Assembly: GCA_963667205.1 (NCBI GenBank)
Contig: OY762959.1
Location: forward strand, 2,356,001-2,420,000
Source: CF-162 sp963667205
Lineage (GTDB): Bacteria > Chloroflexota > Dehalococcoidia > SM23-28-2 > RBG-16-64-32
Direction of reading: 5' to 3'
DNA length: 64,000 bases
Part shown: one piece after another, positions 36,748 through 47,232 of the stretch
Position numbering within the stretch: position 1 is the stretch's first letter
How the letters are laid out: each line of letters starts with the position of its first letter
Program-made: the position numbers and the translations under genes
Notes under the pieces: model-generated
Seen by the model: only the letters and a program-made list of their open reading frames with translations
The model's database searches: none
Told to the model about the DNA's origin: nothing

Positions 36748-37773
36748 CTAGTCGTCGCTGAGGGCGGGCTCGGCGCGGAGCTTCGCGGACTTCTGCGTCC
36801 GGCGGCCGTTGTCGAAGAGCGCCCCGCGGGTTGCGCCGCGAACGACCGCCTTGAGGAACGCGGGCTTGTCGTTGTCCACGAGCGAGCAGCGGAAGGCGCA
36901 GCCGACGGAGCAGCCTTCTTCGCAGCCCTTCTGCGTCTTCGCGTTGGCGTTGAGGTCGTCCTTCGTGTACTCGACGATCGGCTTCTGGAGGCGCCCGAGC
37001 TGTGAGGCGCAGAGCTGTACGTCGCCGTGCTCGTCGACGTACAGGTAGCGTGCGCCCGCGCGGCAGGTCCAGTCCGGCGTCTCGCCCTGCAGGAGCTTCT
37101 TCCCGTACTCGTAGTCGAGGAACGTGAACGGCTCACCGTCGGCGTAGAAGTCCTCGTAGAGCTGAGCGTACGGCTCGCCCTTGATCGTGACGTAGCCGCG
37201 CTCGTTGTGGATCAGGTTCAACGACATGCGGAATCCGAACGACTGCACTTCCCGGAGGAGCTCATGGAAGTCGTCCTTCGATGACTCGCAGAGGACGGCT
37301 GTGACGTGCACGTCGAACGTGGCGAGCCGGGCCAGACGCTCCAGCCGTGTCTTGAGCGAGCGGAACGACTTCTGGATATAGCGGGATGGGTCGGCGTGGA
37401 GCGTGTCGATGGAGACAGTGAGGTTGTTGAGGCCGGCTTCGTTCAGCGCCTGGATGACGCCGTTGCGAAGGAGGAAGCCGTTGGTGACGACGCTGACGTT
37501 GGACTTCCGTGCGGAGTAGCGCGTGATCTCGGCGATGTCCGGGTGCATGAGCGGTTCGCCGCCGAGGAGTGTGATGTTGATCGAGCCCAGGCGGTGCAGG
37601 GCGTCGATGCGCTCCTTGAGGTCTTCGAGCGGGACCGGCTGGGAGAAGTTGTCGTACTCGGAGCAGTAGCCGCAGGAGAGGTTGCAGCGGCGGGTGACGA
37701 TGAGCTGCGCGTCCAGCGGGGCGTTGGAGAAGAGGACGCGGGGTACGGCTTGGAGCAGGTTCTTAATCTGCAA
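36748..37773 (-). CDS. radical SAM protein with auxiliary-cluster cysteines, function unknown
   Basis: A 341-residue protein. The radical SAM motif CNLSCGYC gives C30, C34 and C37; GGEPLMHPD and SVVTNGFLL follow as in SPASM/Twitch enzymes. The C-terminal part has DWTCRAG, QLCAS and the dense run CEEGCSVGCAFRC, enough for one or two more Fe-S clusters. It starts with TTG at 37773. It is the second gene after the AUR1-like PAP2 protein (45-bp gap), so the two may modify the same membrane lipid or glycan. No peptide precursor gene is visible, which argues against RiPP maturation. Function not assigned. Confidence 0.85.
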   Translation of the reverse strand: MQIKNLLQAVPRVLFSNAPLDAQLIVTRRCNLSCGYCSEYDNFSQPVPLEDLKERIDALHRLGSINITLLGGEPLMHPDIAEITRYSARKSNVSVVTNGFLLRNGVIQALNEAGLNNLTVSIDTLHADPSRYIQKSFRSLKTRLERLARLATFDVHVTAVLCESSKDDFHELLREVQSFGFRMSLNLIHNERGYVTIKGEPYAQLYEDFYADGEPFTFLDYEYGKKLLQGETPDWTCRAGARYLYVDEHGDVQLCASQLGRLQKPIVEYTKDDLNANAKTQKGCEEGCSVGCAFRCSLVDNDKPAFLKAVVRGATRGALFDNGRRTQKSAKLRAEPALSDD

Positions 37774-37818
37774 GCAGGCGCCTTTGCGGGTGCGGTGATC
37801 TCTTCACGTTGTAGGAAA

Positions 37819-38736
37819 TTATGCGGCCTGCAGGTTGGACTGTCCACGCTCGCTGCGGTCGTGGGTGACGCCGCAGAGCCAGTACATCCACGGCACCCAC
37901 CCCTTTTCGCGCGCCAACTTGCTGTCCGGCGAGACGATGCGCGTGGCCAGTACCTTGCCGCCGATGGCGATGCCGAGGCCGATCATCATGACGATGAAGC
38001 CTGCCAGGGCGTCGATGATGTAGTGGTTGCCGGTGAAGATGATGTCGGCCATCATCAGCGCCGGCATCATCACGGCGAAGGCGCGCACGAATACGCTCTT
38101 GGACGCCATCCAGACGGCGATACCGACGAGCAGGTTCCAGCCGATGTGCATGCTGGGGAAGGCCGCATACTCGTTCACGAACCCGCCGGGAGTCCAGGGC
38201 CGGCCGGTGTTGTACTGGTCGAAGACGGTGTCGACGAAGCCGAATCCCAGGTTGTCGGGGAGCAGGCGCGGCGGCGCCGTCGGGAAGTTGACGTAGAAGA
38301 TCAGCGCGATCGCGCCGGAGAGGAGGAAGGCGTTGCGCATCAGCAGGTACTGCGGCTTGTGCCAGAAGTACATCCAGACTGCGAGAGCGCCGATGACCGG
38401 CAGGTGGCCGAAGAGGTAGAAGTAGTTGAAGAAGTCCACGAGCCACTGATAGCCCAGGACCCAGCCCTGCATCTCGACTTCCCAGAAGATGCCGATGCTC
38501 TTCTCGATCCTGATGATGTCGACGCCGCGCTGCACCGCTTCATCGATGCGAGTGTCGGTGTTGGTGAGGCCGCGGACGAGGTAGTACAGGGGCAGCGTAC
38601 CAGCGATAAGGAAGATCTCGGCGGCGTCTTTTTTGCCGGGCCGCCAGGTCAGTACGACATCTAGCTGGCGGCGGATTGCGCGCCGCCACTTCACCAGCAG
38701 TCCCTGGGCGTCCGTTGTTGCTCCGGATGTGCTCAT
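37819..38736 (-). CDS. PAP2-superfamily membrane protein, AUR1/inositol-phosphotransferase-like
   Basis: A 305-residue protein with about six membrane helices. The conserved set FPTAPPRLL (151-159), FPSMH (193-197) and GNHYIIDALAG (236-246) matches the PAP2_3 subfamily that includes yeast inositol phosphorylceramide synthase; catalytic residues would be His197, His238 and Asp242. Bacterial homologues transfer or remove polar head groups on lipids, for instance in mycobacterial-type inositol lipids. The substrate is unknown. It is transcribed first, followed by the radical SAM gene. Confidence 0.85.
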   Translation of the reverse strand: MSTSGATTDAQGLLVKWRRAIRRQLDVVLTWRPGKKDAAEIFLIAGTLPLYYLVRGLTNTDTRIDEAVQRGVDIIRIEKSIGIFWEVEMQGWVLGYQWLVDFFNYFYLFGHLPVIGALAVWMYFWHKPQYLLMRNAFLLSGAIALIFYVNFPTAPPRLLPDNLGFGFVDTVFDQYNTGRPWTPGGFVNEYAAFPSMHIGWNLLVGIAVWMASKSVFVRAFAVMMPALMMADIIFTGNHYIIDALAGFIVMMIGLGIAIGGKVLATRIVSPDSKLAREKGWVPWMYWLCGVTHDRSERGQSNLQAA

Positions 38737-38744
38737 TGTTGCAG

Positions 38745-38774
38745 AGAATACATCGTAACCGGTTGAGTCAGCAA
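38745..38774 (-). promoter_or_regulatory. promoter of the PAP2-radical SAM pair
   Basis: TTGCTG (38769-38774), 18-bp spacer and TATTCT (38745-38750) on the minus strand; the -10 ends 8 nt before the PAP2 ATG, a leaderless layout. Confidence 0.4.
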
Positions 38775-38831
38775 TATCACAGTGCCGAAAAGGCGTGAAG
38801 GGGGCCGCGGTCCGCCGCTCAAGGTTGGCCG

Positions 38832-38837
38832 TACAAT
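38832..38837 (+). promoter_or_regulatory. -10 element of the nuclease-FmdB-translin cluster, leaderless layout
   Basis: TACAAT ends 6 nt before the ATG at 38844, so the five-gene transcript should start at the first codon. Confidence 0.4.
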
Positions 38838-38843
38838 TGCGTC

Positions 38844-39590
38844 ATGCCTCGCGTTTCCGCGCTCAAAATGCGCGTCCTCGGCACCTGCCGTCTCCGCTTT
38901 CGCTACCAGTATGTCGATAAGCTGCGCGCCCGGTTGCGGCCGGCGGATACGGCCGGCAGCCTCGTACACCGCGTGCTGTGCGACTTCTTCTCGAAAGTGC
39001 CGCCGGCAGAGCGCAGCGAGGAGACGCTGGTGGGGCTCTTCGAGGAGGGTTGGACGGCGCTCTCGGCTGGCTATCATCGCATCCCGGGCGTCGAAGTCCA
39101 CCACGAGGCGTCGCTGCACCAGCTGGCGAACTTCGCGCGCCACTTCGACCTGGCCGCCCGGCCGCTGATGGTCGAGCCGTATTTCCAGCAAGAGGTGGCG
39201 CCCGGCGTAACGCTCTTCGGCCGGTTGGACCGCATCGATGAGGAAGCCGACGGCACGCTGCATGTGATCGACTACAAGGGCGGCACGCAGCCGGAGGAGA
39301 TCGACCCGCAGCAGCTGCGAATATACGCGCTGCTGGCGGGGTGGGCGCTCGATCGCCGGGTGACGAAGGCCTCGTTCTGGTACCTGGACGACGGCACGGA
39401 CTGGTCGATGGGCCTGGGAGCGGGTGACGATCAGGCGACGCTGGACAGCGTCCTCACGACCGTGCGTGAGATGGAAAGCGTGACGGAGTTCCCGCCGACT
39501 ATCGATCGCCACTGCGCCGGCTGCCCCTACCTCTACGCCTGCGAGGTCCGTGATGAGATCGCCGCCCGACGCCAACGCGAGGGCTGGTAG
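38844..39590 (+). CDS. RecB/Cas4-type PD-(D/E)XK nuclease with Fe-S cluster cysteines
   Basis: A 248-residue single-domain nuclease. Active-site pieces are GSLVH (38-42), Asp129 in GRLDRID, the DYK motif with Asp143 and Lys145, and QLRIY (157-161). Cys15 near the N-terminus plus Cys224, Cys227 and Cys233 at the C-terminus are spaced as in AddB and Cas4, which bind a 4Fe-4S cluster that staples the ends of the fold. Expected activity is exonuclease on single-stranded DNA ends. No CRISPR array or cas gene is near, so it is not called Cas4. It heads a five-gene cluster with 1-5 bp gaps or overlaps. Confidence 0.88.
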   Translation: MPRVSALKMRVLGTCRLRFRYQYVDKLRARLRPADTAGSLVHRVLCDFFSKVPPAERSEETLVGLFEEGWTALSAGYHRIPGVEVHHEASLHQLANFARHFDLAARPLMVEPYFQQEVAPGVTLFGRLDRIDEEADGTLHVIDYKGGTQPEEIDPQQLRIYALLAGWALDRRVTKASFWYLDDGTDWSMGLGAGDDQATLDSVLTTVREMESVTEFPPTIDRHCAGCPYLYACEVRDEIAARRQREGW

Positions 39591-39591
39591 C

Positions 39592-39954
39592 GTGCCGATC
39601 TACGAGTTCCGCTGCGCCGCCTGCCGGAAGCGCACGTCCGTGTTCGTGCGCAGCGTCTTGGCGGACGTCTCAGCCGCCTGCGAGCACTGCGGCTCGCGGA
39701 AGTTGAAGCGGCTGATCTCACGCGTGGCCGTCCACGGATCCGGAGACGAGGGCGGGTTCGACGAAGCGAGCCTGGCCGGCGTGGACGAGAACGACCCGCG
39801 GTCGATGGCGAAGTGGGTGCGAAAGATGAGCAAGGAGATGGGCGAGCCGCTGGACGCCGAGACGGAAGGCGAGCTGGAACGCATGGAGTCCGGCGAGCCT
39901 GCGGGCGACGACGGGGACGATACGCTCGGCGGCGACTTCGCCGGTGTAGACTGA
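39592..39954 (+). CDS. FmdB-family zinc-ribbon protein (first copy)
   Basis: A 120-residue protein starting at GTG 39592, 1 bp after the nuclease stop. The N-terminus PIYEFRCAACRK with C8, C11, C30 and C33 forms the FmdB zinc ribbon, usually described as a putative regulatory or nucleic-acid-binding domain. The C-terminal half is acidic (GDDGDDTLGG) and lacks recognisable domains. The open frame extends left but overlaps the nuclease and is not homologous. Confidence 0.82.
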   Translation: MPIYEFRCAACRKRTSVFVRSVLADVSAACEHCGSRKLKRLISRVAVHGSGDEGGFDEASLAGVDENDPRSMAKWVRKMSKEMGEPLDAETEGELERMESGEPAGDDGDDTLGGDFAGVD

Positions 39955-39959
39955 GTACG

Positions 39960-40298
39960 ATGCCGATATACGAGTACAAATGCGCCGACTGCGGCAAGCT
40001 GACCAGCGTCTTCACGCGCAGCGTTAGCTCGCCCGTGGACGCGGAGTGCCGCGGCTGCGGCGGCAAGAAGCTGGAGAGGGCGCTTTCCAAGTTCGCCGTC
40101 CATCGCACCGAGGCCGATGTGATGCGGGACTACGGCTCAGAGCCGCAGGGGCTGGAGGACTACAAGGACCCGCGGCAGATCGGCCGCTGGGCGGAGCGCA
40201 AGTTCGACGAGTACGGCGTCCCTATGCCAGAGGAGGCCCGCGAGATGATCGACGCTGCCCGCGAAGGCGAGTTCCCGGACCCGGTCAAAGACCTGTGA
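39960..40298 (+). CDS. FmdB-family zinc-ribbon protein (second copy)
   Basis: A 112-residue paralogue of the gene before it: PIYEYKCADCGK with the same C8, C11, C30, C33 spacing, and a different tail (DPRQIGRWAERKFDEYGVPMPEEAREMI). Both copies share the segment LxRALSK/RLISR-VAVH after the ribbon, so they arose by tandem duplication. Two FmdB genes in a row beside a nuclease is unusual. Its stop overlaps the next start in a GTGA junction. Confidence 0.82.
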   Translation: MPIYEYKCADCGKLTSVFTRSVSSPVDAECRGCGGKKLERALSKFAVHRTEADVMRDYGSEPQGLEDYKDPRQIGRWAERKFDEYGVPMPEEAREMIDAAREGEFPDPVKDL

Positions 40299-40933
40299 AC
40301 ACCGACGGCCTGGGTGCAATCACCGATTCCGTACGAGAGCACCTGGACGCCAAGCACCGGGCGCGTGAGCAGGCGCTGGCCCTCTCGCGCGGCGTCGTCC
40401 GCCTCTCGGCGAACGCGATTCGTTCCGTGCACCGCAAGGAGTTCGACGCGGCGCGCGAGCTGCTGGCCAAGGCTCGCGAAGACTTGGCGGAGATCGCATC
40501 GGCGCTCGCCGGTCACGCGGACATCCTGCACGCCGGCTACGTGAACGACGCGCAGAAGGAGTTCGCCGAGGCGAACACAACGCTGGCGTTGATCGCGGGC
40601 GAGCCGTTGCCGACGCCCTCAGACCTGAAGATCACCGGCGCCGCCTACCTCAACGGCATCGGCGAGACGATCGGCGAGTTGAGGCGCCATCTGCTTGACG
40701 AGCTGCGCGCCGGCGACCTGCAGCGCTGCGAGGAAGCGCTGGCGGCGATGGGCGACATCCAGGACATGCTGATGACGATGGACTACCCGGAAGCTGTGAC
40801 GTCCGGCCTGCGCCGCACGTCCGACGCCATGCGCGGCATCCTCGAGCGGACGCGCGGCGATTTAACGGTCGCCTTCTCGCAGCGGCGGTTGGAGGACCAG
40901 TTGCGGGAAGTCGAGAAGCGTCAGCAGTCGTGA
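40295..40933 (+). CDS. translin/TRAX-like RNA-binding protein, possible ribonuclease
   Basis: A 212-residue all-helical protein. It aligns along its length with archaeal and eukaryotic translin/TRAX: KEFAEANTTLALIAGEPLPTP, AAYLNGIGETIGELRRHLL, DMLMTMDYPEAV and LRRTSDAMRGILERTRGDLT. Four acids, Glu89/Glu92 and Glu124/Glu128, keep the E-x2-E and (D/E)-x3-E spacing of the TRAX catalytic centre, so it may cleave RNA rather than only bind it. I start at GTG 40295, which overlaps the preceding stop; the frame further left is a shadow. Bacterial homologues are not common. Confidence 0.82.
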   Translation: MNTDGLGAITDSVREHLDAKHRAREQALALSRGVVRLSANAIRSVHRKEFDAARELLAKAREDLAEIASALAGHADILHAGYVNDAQKEFAEANTTLALIAGEPLPTPSDLKITGAAYLNGIGETIGELRRHLLDELRAGDLQRCEEALAAMGDIQDMLMTMDYPEAVTSGLRRTSDAMRGILERTRGDLTVAFSQRRLEDQLREVEKRQQS

Positions 40934-41436
40934 AGTGGCTGCTCCTGGCTGGCGCCATCGCCACATACGCGGCGGTCGCTGCCTGCGGCGGTGACGATGC
41001 GGGAACGCCAACGGACACTCCCGGCGGTCTGACGCCGGTCGGCACGAAAGAGGCGACGCAGACGCCGCTTGCCACCGTCGCCGGTGCGCCGACGCCGCTC
41101 GACCCGACGCTCGACGAACAGCTGACGGAGATCGCCTCCGGTGGAATCGAAGAGACGCTCGCGGCGGGCGGTTCGCGGAGCATTGACACGGCGGCCATCG
41201 CCGGGGACGCATCCTGCACGAACTTCGCCTTCGACTTCACGTGGCAGGTGCAAGACCCGTTCCCGCCCGACGGCGTCGACCTGGTTTGGCAGTTCACGCG
41301 CGAGGCTGGAACGGTTGAGGTGGCGATTGGCCCCGACGGGGAGCAGAGCGTTGGCTGCGGCGTTCTGGAGGCGCTCAACCGCGGCGCCGGCACGATCGCA
41401 TTGGCGATCATCTACCGCGCTGGCGCCATCCAGTAG
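40930..41436 (+). CDS. putative lipoprotein of unknown function
   Basis: A 168-residue protein with a signal peptide ending in a lipobox (AAVAAC, Cys19) and a following GGDD retention-type stretch. The mature part starts with a Thr/Pro-rich linker and ends in a compact domain (CTNFAFDFTWQVQDPFPP, EVAIGPDGEQSVGCG). I do not recognise the domain. The GTG start overlaps the translin-like stop, so it is cotranslated with cytoplasmic nucleic-acid proteins, an odd pairing. Confidence 0.75.
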   Translation: MKWLLLAGAIATYAAVAACGGDDAGTPTDTPGGLTPVGTKEATQTPLATVAGAPTPLDPTLDEQLTEIASGGIEETLAAGGSRSIDTAAIAGDASCTNFAFDFTWQVQDPFPPDGVDLVWQFTREAGTVEVAIGPDGEQSVGCGVLEALNRGAGTIALAIIYRAGAIQ

Positions 41437-41477
41437 GGCCCAGAGCGCTCACCGCTCCGGCTGCTGAATCAGCGGGC

Positions 41478-41514
41478 AAAAAGAGAGGAGCAGGCCAGTC
41501 GCGGCCCGCTCCTC
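41478..41514 (-). terminator. rho-independent terminator of the GGDEF/HD-GYP gene
   Basis: On the minus strand GAGGAGCGGGCC (41503-41514) pairs with GGCCTGCTCCTC (41485-41496), 12 bp with one wobble, loop of 6, followed by TCTTTTT. One of the strongest terminators in the window. Confidence 0.85.
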
Positions 41515-41533
41515 GCACACAGCGATGATGTCG

Positions 41534-43201
41534 TTAGAGGGTGTCGAGCGGCAGCATTGGCGAGCTGACCTTGGCCCCGTTTGCAGCCTGCCGGTTCTTG
41601 CCGGTCTCGACGACGCGCGTACCGAACTCTTCGTGCTCGTCGCGGAAGCCGTCCGGGTTGCCGCGCACCATGCGCATGAAGGCCTCGACTGTGTCCGGGT
41701 CAAACTGGCTGCCGGAGTGGCGCATGATCTCTTCCAGCGCGTCTTCCTGACGCATCGCCTCGCGGTAGGGCCGCCGGGAGGTCATGGCGTCGTAAGCGTC
41801 GACGACGGCGAAGACGCGGGCCCCGAGGGCGATCTCTTTGCCGGCGATGGCGCGGGGGTAGCCGCCGCCGTCAAAGCGCTCATGGTGAGAGTAGACGATC
41901 TCCGCTGCCTCGCGGAGGAAGTCGACGCGGTTGAGGATCTTGTATCCAAGTTCGGAATGGCGTCGCATCTCCTGCCACTCGTCGTCTTCCAGGGCATCCT
42001 CCTTGAGGAGGATGCCGTCAGCGACGCCGATCTTGCCGATGTCGTGCAGCGCGGCGGCGTATTCGATCTGGAGGATCTGGTCGTCGGTCAGCTTCATCTC
42101 GCGGGCCATGAAGGCGGACATCCTCGCCACGCGGCGGGCGTGGCGGTGGGTCATCTTGTCGCGGATGTCGAGCGCGCTGGAGAGAACGTCGACGACGGCG
42201 GCGACGAGGCGCTGCTCGTCCTTGCCGCTGCGATTGGCGTGCTTGAAGCCCTTGCGCTCAAGCTTGTTTGCGTAGAGCTTGGCGTCGGCCCAGTGGATGA
42301 TCTCTTCCAGCGTTTCGCCGCCCCACGGGTAGCCACCGGTGCCGACGGAAACGCCGAGGAAGATGCTGGCGTTGGCCGTCTCGTTGACGGGCGACTTCGC
42401 CAGCTCGTCCCAGATCCGCCAGGCTGTCTTGTCTGCTTCCTTGCGGTCGGCGCCTGGCAGGATGACGGCGAACTCGTCGCCGCCGATGCGGGCCGTGACG
42501 TTCTGTTCGCCGACTTCGCGGTTGAGCACCCGTCCGAGCGAGCGCAGTACCTGGTCGCCCACCTGGTGGCCGAACTCGTCGTTGATCAGCTTCAGGTCAT
42601 CAACATCTAGCATCAGGATCGAGAGGGGCTTCTTGAGGCGCGCCGCCTTCTCCAGCTCCTCGTCCATTCGTTCGTAGAAGAAGCGCCGGTTCTGAAGCTC
42701 GGTCAGTTCGTCGCGGCCGGCCACCTCTCGCATCTCGGCCCGGCGCTGGACCCAGACGGCCTCAGAGCGCTGATGTTCGTTGTTTATCCGCGTTTGGGTC
42801 AAGGAGAGCGCGACCTGGACGGCGATGGCCAGGCCGGCGACGGCGCCGATGGCCAGCGCCGGAGCCAATGGGTTGCTCTCTAGCGGGAAGTGGGCCGCCG
42901 CAACACCGGCGATCGCGGCAGCGGAGACGATGAAGACGAGTATCTTGAAGACGGTGAGCGAGCGAGGGCTTCCCTGGCCAAGATCAGCGCCCGAACTGGT
43001 AACGAATTCTGCCACTAAAGACCCCTGTTCTGTTGCGGTGCCCGTCGGCACGTCAAATTGGATGCTCTCATCGCTGCTCAGTTGGTAAGACGACCCGAGA
43101 CCACCACCGTTAGGCGTCGAGCGATGGCCACCGGACGTTTTGCCGAGCATTAACGGGCGCAAATCGGACTCGGATGGGCTGGAACTGTGCGGATGTGACA
43201 C
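41534..43201 (-). CDS. membrane GGDEF plus HD-GYP protein (c-di-GMP synthesis and breakdown)
   Basis: A 555-residue protein: about 80 variable residues, two membrane helices (around 84-103 and 113-133), a short coil, a GGDEF domain (RDELTELQNRRFFYERM ... ARIGGDEFAVI) and an HD-GYP domain (ALHDIGKIGV and HHERFDGGGYP). The GGDEF signature is intact, so cyclase activity is possible; the inhibitory RxxD site upstream is absent. HD-GYP hydrolyses c-di-GMP to GMP. Which activity dominates cannot be told. It is a single-gene unit with its own terminator. Confidence 0.9.
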   Translation of the reverse strand: MSHPHSSSPSESDLRPLMLGKTSGGHRSTPNGGGLGSSYQLSSDESIQFDVPTGTATEQGSLVAEFVTSSGADLGQGSPRSLTVFKILVFIVSAAAIAGVAAAHFPLESNPLAPALAIGAVAGLAIAVQVALSLTQTRINNEHQRSEAVWVQRRAEMREVAGRDELTELQNRRFFYERMDEELEKAARLKKPLSILMLDVDDLKLINDEFGHQVGDQVLRSLGRVLNREVGEQNVTARIGGDEFAVILPGADRKEADKTAWRIWDELAKSPVNETANASIFLGVSVGTGGYPWGGETLEEIIHWADAKLYANKLERKGFKHANRSGKDEQRLVAAVVDVLSSALDIRDKMTHRHARRVARMSAFMAREMKLTDDQILQIEYAAALHDIGKIGVADGILLKEDALEDDEWQEMRRHSELGYKILNRVDFLREAAEIVYSHHERFDGGGYPRAIAGKEIALGARVFAVVDAYDAMTSRRPYREAMRQEDALEEIMRHSGSQFDPDTVEAFMRMVRGNPDGFRDEHEEFGTRVVETGKNRQAANGAKVSSPMLPLDTL

Positions 43202-43209
43202 TAAAACCC

Positions 43210-43238
43210 TTGTTCTAAATTGGGGCGGCGCTTACACT
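43210..43238 (+). promoter_or_regulatory. promoter of uvrA
   Basis: TTGTTC (43210-43215), 17-bp spacer and TACACT (43233-43238), about 48 bp before the uvrA ATG. No LexA box is obvious to me. Confidence 0.4.
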
Positions 43239-43285
43239 TATCCGTTGGGCCGGATCAGGTTCACCGGCCGCTAGAAGGACCCAAA

Positions 43286-46234
<2,949 letters not shown>

Positions 46235-46259
46235 GGCGACCCATGAGAGACGAGATCGA

Positions 46260-46769
46260 GTGACCACTTTCACCGTGCGGCTGCCGCAGCACCAGGCGCG
46301 GCTCGTGGCGCTGGCGGTGGGCTACCACCTCGCGCGGCCCGGCTCTGAAATCGATCCCGGCTCGATGCGGGACTACGCGCACGGACTGAGCGAGGTGCAG
46401 CCGCTGATCGACGCGCAGGTCGAAGCCGAGGCGGCGGCGCTGGACCTGAACGCGACACAGGCGGTGCTGCTCTCGACGGCGTTCTCGTCGGTGCTGAGCG
46501 AGCTCAAGATGTACTCGCTCTTCGACAGCATGGCGGAGGGCAGCTCGCGGCCGCGTTCGACGGCGGCGGGCTTCGACGACCGGTTGCGCTGGCTGTTCCC
46601 GGAGATCGCGGGCGATCCAGCCTACGCGATGGTGCTCGCCGAGGACCTGACGATGCTGCGGCGCGAGCTGCCGTTCCAGCGGGCGCGTGAGGTCCTGGAG
46701 GAGCAGCGGAAGGCGGCCGCGGAGGCGAAGGAGGGGCGGCCGAAGTGGTGGCAGGTGTGGCGCCGCTGA
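46260..46769 (+). CDS. hypothetical protein downstream of uvrA
   Basis: A 169-residue soluble protein starting with GTG at 46260. I do not recognise it. It looks mainly helical (YAHGLSEVQPLIDAQVEAEAAALDLNATQAVLL, LPFQRAREVLEEQRKAAAEAKEG) with a Trp-rich basic end (KWWQVWRR). A 6-codon open frame (ATG 46243 to TGA 46263) overlaps its start and might couple it to uvrA translation. The 25-bp gap suggests cotranscription with uvrA. Confidence 0.65.
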   Translation: MTTFTVRLPQHQARLVALAVGYHLARPGSEIDPGSMRDYAHGLSEVQPLIDAQVEAEAAALDLNATQAVLLSTAFSSVLSELKMYSLFDSMAEGSSRPRSTAAGFDDRLRWLFPEIAGDPAYAMVLAEDLTMLRRELPFQRAREVLEEQRKAAAEAKEGRPKWWQVWRR

Positions 46770-46783
46770 GCGCGGATTGAGCC

Positions 46784-46812
46784 TTGACCCTGCTAGGCCG
46801 CCACGATACAGT
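46784..46812 (+). promoter_or_regulatory. promoter of the 7Fe ferredoxin gene
   Basis: TTGACC (46784-46789), 17-bp spacer, TACAGT (46807-46812). A GGAGAG ribosome-binding site lies just before the ATG at 46882. Confidence 0.45.
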
Positions 46813-46881
46813 TTCCTTGGGCTGCGCAGTCACAGCCTCCACACGAGATCGTATCTGAACGAACCGCTTGGAGAGAGCCGC

Positions 46882-47175
46882 ATGACCTACACAATCACTG
46901 ACCCCTGCATCGACACCAAGGACAAGTCCTGCGTTGAGGTCTGTCCCGTCGACTGCATCCACGAGGACGAAGCCTCCGGCGACCGCATGCTCTACATTGA
47001 CCCGGAAGAGTGCATCGATTGCGGCGCCTGCGAGCCGGTCTGTCCGGTGACCGCGATCTTCGCCGAGGATGACGTGCCGGAGGCGCAGCAGGAGTACACG
47101 CCGCTCAACGCCCAGTGGTTCAAGGAGCCGGAGGCGGTGCGTACCCGGGTCAACGAGCTCAAGCCGCCGGCCTAG
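46882..47175 (+). CDS. fdxA: 7Fe (3Fe-4S/4Fe-4S) ferredoxin, FdxA type
   Basis: A 97-residue ferredoxin starting MTYTITDPCIDTKDKSC. The first cysteine set is spread out (C9, C17, then CPVDC) and the second is the compact CIDCGACEPVCP, as in mycobacterial and Streptomyces FdxA with one 3Fe-4S and one 4Fe-4S cluster. It carries electrons between soluble oxidoreductases or to P450s. A second copy lies at 63010-63300. It is monocistronic and followed by a terminator. Confidence 0.93.
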   Translation: MTYTITDPCIDTKDKSCVEVCPVDCIHEDEASGDRMLYIDPEECIDCGACEPVCPVTAIFAEDDVPEAQQEYTPLNAQWFKEPEAVRTRVNELKPPA

Positions 47176-47203
47176 ACGGCGCACCGGCAAAAGAGTACCC
47201 GAA

Positions 47204-47226
47204 GGCGGCCCCCGCGGCCGCCTTTT
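47204..47226 (+). terminator. rho-independent terminator after the ferredoxin gene
   Basis: GGCGGCC (47204-47210), 5-nt loop, GGCCGCC (47216-47222), then TTTT (47223-47226). It also separates the convergent DUF402 gene. Confidence 0.75.
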
Positions 47227-47232
47227 CGCTTG

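Noticed and set aside
36748..37773. RiPP maturase
   Set aside because: No short precursor ORF or peptidase/transporter is next to it; the neighbour is a PAP2 protein.
38844..39590. Cas4 call for the Fe-S nuclease
   Set aside because: No CRISPR repeats and no cas1/cas2 or other cas genes occur in the window; the cysteine pattern is also that of AddB and other RecB-type nucleases.
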